Of a stretch of DNA of 11,713 bases, positions 9,600 to 11,713 are shown one piece after another. The notes beneath the pieces are model-generated. The model searched no databases, had not been told where the DNA came from, and saw only the letters and a list, made by a program, of their open reading frames with translations. Positions within the stretch are counted from its first letter, which is position 1, and every line of letters starts with the position of its first letter. Position numbers and translations under genes: made by a program. Where the stretch lies: assembly GCA_015680635.1 (NCBI GenBank), contig JAABOA010000715.1:425-12137 (forward strand), given 5' to 3'. Source of the DNA: Lunasporangiospora selenospora (lineage: Eukaryota > Mortierellomycota > Mortierellomycetes > Mortierellales > Mortierellaceae).

Positions 9600-9809
9600 A
9601 TGGAGACGGACATACCAGCCTACAACGCTTCTGCCAAATATCCTGCAGGGAGGATAGAAAGAGCCGACATCGAAGGGCCCAAAAGCAACGTCGTTATGAA
9701 CGCTTGGCTGTCACAAGTCAGGATAATGCTTGGGAAATTTAATAGAACATTGCAATCGTTACTAGAAGGTACCCACGACTCCACTCGTGGAATTGGCCGC
9801 AATACATAG
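9600..9809 (+). CDS. Hypothetical ORF running into repeat copy B
   Basis: ATG 9600 to a stop at 9807-9809 gives 69 residues starting METDIPAYNASAKYPAGRIE. The first 53 or so residues look protein-like, and the remaining third is encoded by the first 49 bases of repeat B (9761-9886). The natural coding sequence may therefore have been cut and extended by insertion of the repeat. No family is recognised. It may be an exon of the same lost gene as 9162-9407, but the 192 bases between have no splice pair I can defend. Confidence 0.25.
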   Translation: METDIPAYNASAKYPAGRIERADIEGPKSNVVMNAWLSQVRIMLGKFNRTLQSLLEGTHDSTRGIGRNT

Positions 9810-9886
9810 ATTCTTTGTACCATATCTCTCATCACGCAGACCAAATCAAAGTCTAGTCAATGTTCAGGCACAATCTTGGGTAGTGA
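9761..9886. repeat. Dispersed direct repeat, copy B
   Basis: This 126-bp block is the second copy of the repeat at 6648-6770, in the same orientation and about 3.1 kb downstream. The longest shared run covers about 34 bases (CTCTCATC... at about 9826 onward in this copy). The only gap is three bases, so reading frames stay aligned: on the - strand both copies read DFDLVCVMRxMVQ and later WVPSS. Each copy also has an open + frame containing IHRFFVPY and SSRRPNQS. High nucleotide identity alone explains this parallel openness, so a coding role is unproven. Confidence 0.8.
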
Positions 9887-10475
9887 TTCAAGTAATTAAA
9901 AAGATAGAAGAGTTGGTTGGTCAAAGTCCTCATTTTCTAAAAAATACGTGTTCTTTTTTTCCCTTTCAGTTTGCTCCTGACTCTGTGGTTTCTGGCTCGT
10001 GTCGTCTGATAAGTCAGGATCTTTCGACGGCACCTTACACCGGGAGCCTCTTATTATCGGACATGTTCCATTGAACTTACTTTCCCATTCTTATTCCCCC
10101 CTTTCTTTCCCAGGATGGTAGTGATAAACCATGCTTGAACCGGTATGCTATCCTCCCCCCATGCAGACAATCACCTTTCACAATGGGGTTTTCATAGCCC
10201 GCTTCATCAGGTTAAGTTGCTCTCCACGTATTGGTGACACAAGGTAAAGGAGCATATGTCGGCGATATCTCTGCACAAGACATGTATGACTGTACTATCA
10301 GGGTCCTTACTCTTTGGTTCACTATACGGCAGTCCCTTCCCTTTAGTATTATGCATAGAGGGAGGCTCCGAAATGAAGTGTAAATCTTGGAGCCACCAAT
10401 CGATACACTTCGCTCTACTTGTTCAAATCATCTCGAAGGCCGTGGGTATGTACTGTAGCTATCTGTCTAAAACGG
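9887..10475. other. No clear gene; holds a faint duplicated segment
   Basis: No gene is supported. Two acceptor-like sites occur (CCCTTTCAG ending at 9969 and CTTTCCCAG ending at about 10113), and the stretch after the first reads FAPDSVVSGSCRLISQDLST before a stop at about 10072. Parts of 9955-10180 match 11155-11394 in the same order. This may be a relic of spliced coding sequence, but nothing joins up. Confidence 0.35.
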
Positions 10476-10536
10476 TGTGAGTCGCCCAGCCACTCCAACT
10501 AGGCCGAAAGGGCCGAAACTCATCCACTACACCACA
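10476..10536. repeat. Inverted repeat, left arm
   Basis: This 61-bp arm starts TGTGAGTCGCCCAGCCACTC. Its reverse complement matches 11062-11123 at about 53 of 62 positions, with one single-base gap and mainly transition differences. It contains a GC-rich GGCCGAAAGGGCCGAAA core. The two arms enclose about 525 bases, the arrangement expected of terminal inverted repeats of a small DNA element, or of an inverted pair of short dispersed repeats. Confidence 0.75.
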
Positions 10537-10589
10537 CCGACCACTCCTCAAGAATGTTCTTTCCAATGTGCGTAGTATTTCGAGAATAA

Positions 10590-10873
10590 CAAGGAGTCGA
10601 ATCAGCGAGACATCGGAACCACAGACATACTGCAGATATGGAGGATGCCACTCCTCGAAAACGCGGCGGTGCCAAGTTGGACTTGATTGCTCACAACTCT
10701 ATCGATAAGCATGACTGGTTCGTTGTCGAAAGTCCCAAGGAATGGGACCAGCAGTCAATAAAAATTCCTCAAAGAACTGGCTGTGAAGTTCTTCCGTAAC
10801 CTTCACCGACTCGCAGATGAGCCTGATACATAGTTTAACAAGAGGGCACGTTTCTTATCGATTTGTGCCGGAG
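10590..10873 (+). pseudogene. Broken coding fragment, frameshift plus nonsense
   Basis: The + frame from 10590 reads through MEDATPRKRGGAKLDLIAHN (from ATG 10638), then HDWFVVESPKEWDQQS, up to an A-run at 10760-10764. There the protein-like sequence shifts by one base and continues in the next frame as FLKELAVKFFRNLHRLADEP. It then meets a TAG at 10831-10833, beyond which FNKRARFLSICAG continues to a good donor, GGAG|GTAAGC (10874). So one apparent extra A and one nonsense codon break an otherwise continuous coding segment. The KLD, VVES and K/W spacing faintly recalls restriction-nuclease-like folds, but that is speculation and no family is claimed. The next exon was not found. The fragment lies between the inverted-repeat arms. 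Confidence 0.5.
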
Positions 10874-11061
10874 GTAAGCATGTCAAATGAGGGAGAATAT
10901 TATGTTTTGGGTCGTTTTTTTTTTCACTTGTTACTCAACAAGACGAGCTTTCGTCACGATGGAGATTCGCCCTTGTGTTATCAGTCAGTATGTGATGTTG
11001 GCCTGTATGTTGTCGTGTAGTAAATGCAATATCTCGGAATACAGCTGATTTTCCAGGATCC

Positions 11062-11123
11062 TGTGGTGTAGTGGATGGGGTTTGGTCCCTTTTGGCCAGG
11101 TTGGAGTGGCTGAGCGACTTACA
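11062..11123. repeat. Inverted repeat, right arm
   Basis: This 62-bp arm, TGTGGTGTAGTGGATGGGGT through GCGACTTACA, is the reverse-complement partner of 10476-10536. It contains a tRNA A-box-like GTGGTGTAGTGG, and about 30 bases later a weak B-box-like GGTTGGAGTGG. No cloverleaf can be folded by eye, so it is not called as a tRNA. Confidence 0.75.
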
Positions 11124-11713
11124 GACACCTACGATATTAATACTGCACGTTTTTTTGTTTCCTTTGCAGTTTGTTCCTTGTTACTTGTGGTTGAAGATTC
11201 ACTCGTGAACACCATTTTTCTGATTAGACGCAGGCCCGTGCGATGGCATCCTAGGTGAAGAGTTCTGAAATCAGATATGTTCATTCGAATCCCTTCTCTC
11301 TTTTTTATTATTGTCTTTCTTCCCTGAGGCAGACGGTGTTTATTTGTGTTTGATCTATTTTGTTGTTCTCCTCTACACATGCAATCACCTTTCCTAACGG
11401 ACTCACTCGCCCTATCATTGGTTACTACGCTGCAGCACTTCACCATGAGCTTCAATACCAAAAAGTCAATGGCAACAGCAACCGTAATCCTCGGACAAAC
11501 ACAATCAGTGCAAAATCTGATCGAAGAGAAAGTCACTTGTGTTGTCTATCGGCTTGGCAACACCCCTGTCATGACAGTGCAATGTAATAAAAAAGGATTG
11601 GGGATCCTTACACAAAGCTTTCTGGGGATGTGAGGAAGCACAACGTCTCGCTAGGCGAGGCAATGGCGGATGAGCCCGTTAGGAAAGGTGATTACATGCG
11701 TAGGGGAGGACAA
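11124..11713. other. No supported gene; second copy of the faint duplication
   Basis: No gene is supported to the end of the window. Overlapping + frames at 11346-11633 and 11360-11587 compete, and neither has recognisable motifs, although the second includes HAITFPNGLTRPIIGYYAAA and looks somewhat protein-like. Segments near 11160-11178, 11220-11255 and 11378-11394 are colinear with 9961-9978, 10006-10036 and 10160-10179. A small perfect hairpin, CTCGC-TAG-GCGAG, occurs at about 11648-11660. Confidence 0.35.

Larger units (their letters stand above)
10476..11123. mobile_element. Putative TIR-bounded non-autonomous element
   Basis: The two 61/62-bp arms face inward and delimit 648 bases. In outside-in order both arms begin TGT(G/A)AGTCGC(C/T)CAGCCACTCC, which is typical of terminal inverted repeats. 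The interior is not a transposase; it holds a broken coding fragment (10590-10873). No target-site duplication is obvious at the two outer edges, which weakens the claim. The right arm read in the + direction includes GTGGTGTAGTGGAT, similar to a tRNA A box, so an inverted pair of tRNA-derived short elements is an alternative. Confidence 0.4.

Noticed and set aside
6648-9886. The two direct repeats as LTRs of a retrotransposon about 3.2 kb long
   Set aside because: The copies are only about 125 bp, do not start TG and end CA, differ by about 10%, and the region between shows no gag, reverse transcriptase, integrase or primer-binding site.
11057-11130. A tRNA gene suggested by GTGGTGTAGTGG
   Set aside because: Only an A-box-like match is present. 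There is no proper B box (GGTTCGANTCC), acceptor stem or foldable cloverleaf, and the sequence is one arm of an inverted pair.
11270-11295. T-arm-like TTCGAATCCC as part of a tRNA
   Set aside because: No A box or D arm lies at a suitable distance upstream and no acceptor stem pairs across it.

Overview
The window is fungal nuclear DNA. Both recognisable genes are split by many short introns (81-149 bp) with GT-AG borders and, in several cases, CTAAC-type branch points. The protein style and the gene-poor, repeat-bearing right half suggest an early-diverging filamentous fungus. Mucoromycota/Mortierella-like is my inference and is not proven by any marker here.

Left part (1-6597): two well-supported genes lie head to tail on the + strand. 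The first (626-2604) is a mitochondrial aspartate/glutamate carrier (AGC1/aralar/citrin type). It has degenerate EF-hands followed by three mitochondrial-carrier repeats. Its N-terminal exon(s), carrying the start codon and the expected first EF-hand, were not found and probably lie upstream of the window. The second (3165-6597) is a complete glutamine-dependent NAD+ synthetase (QNS1 type) of 711 aa. It is built from 13 exons, including a 32-bp exon, and has an intact Glu-Lys-Cys glutaminase triad and an SGGIDS ATP-pyrophosphatase loop. Between them lie 560 bases holding two CACGTG sites; the nearer one directly abuts a TATAAA about 75 bases before the QNS1 ATG. One protein feeds the malate-aspartate shuttle, which moves NADH equivalents into mitochondria, and the other makes NAD+, so their jobs are related. 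Co-regulation is only a possibility.

Right part (6598-11713): no intact gene can be recognised. It holds a 123/126-bp direct repeat about 90% identical (6648-6770 and 9761-9886) and a Pro-Ser-coding minisatellite (8117-8152). A 61/62-bp inverted-repeat pair about 85% identical (10476-10536 and 11062-11123) brackets a broken coding fragment with a frameshift and a nonsense codon (10590-10873). There is also a faint pair of direct copies (about 9955-10180 and 11155-11394). Several short open stretches may be small genes or exon remnants. The right part looks like a decayed accessory region shaped by small non-autonomous elements.
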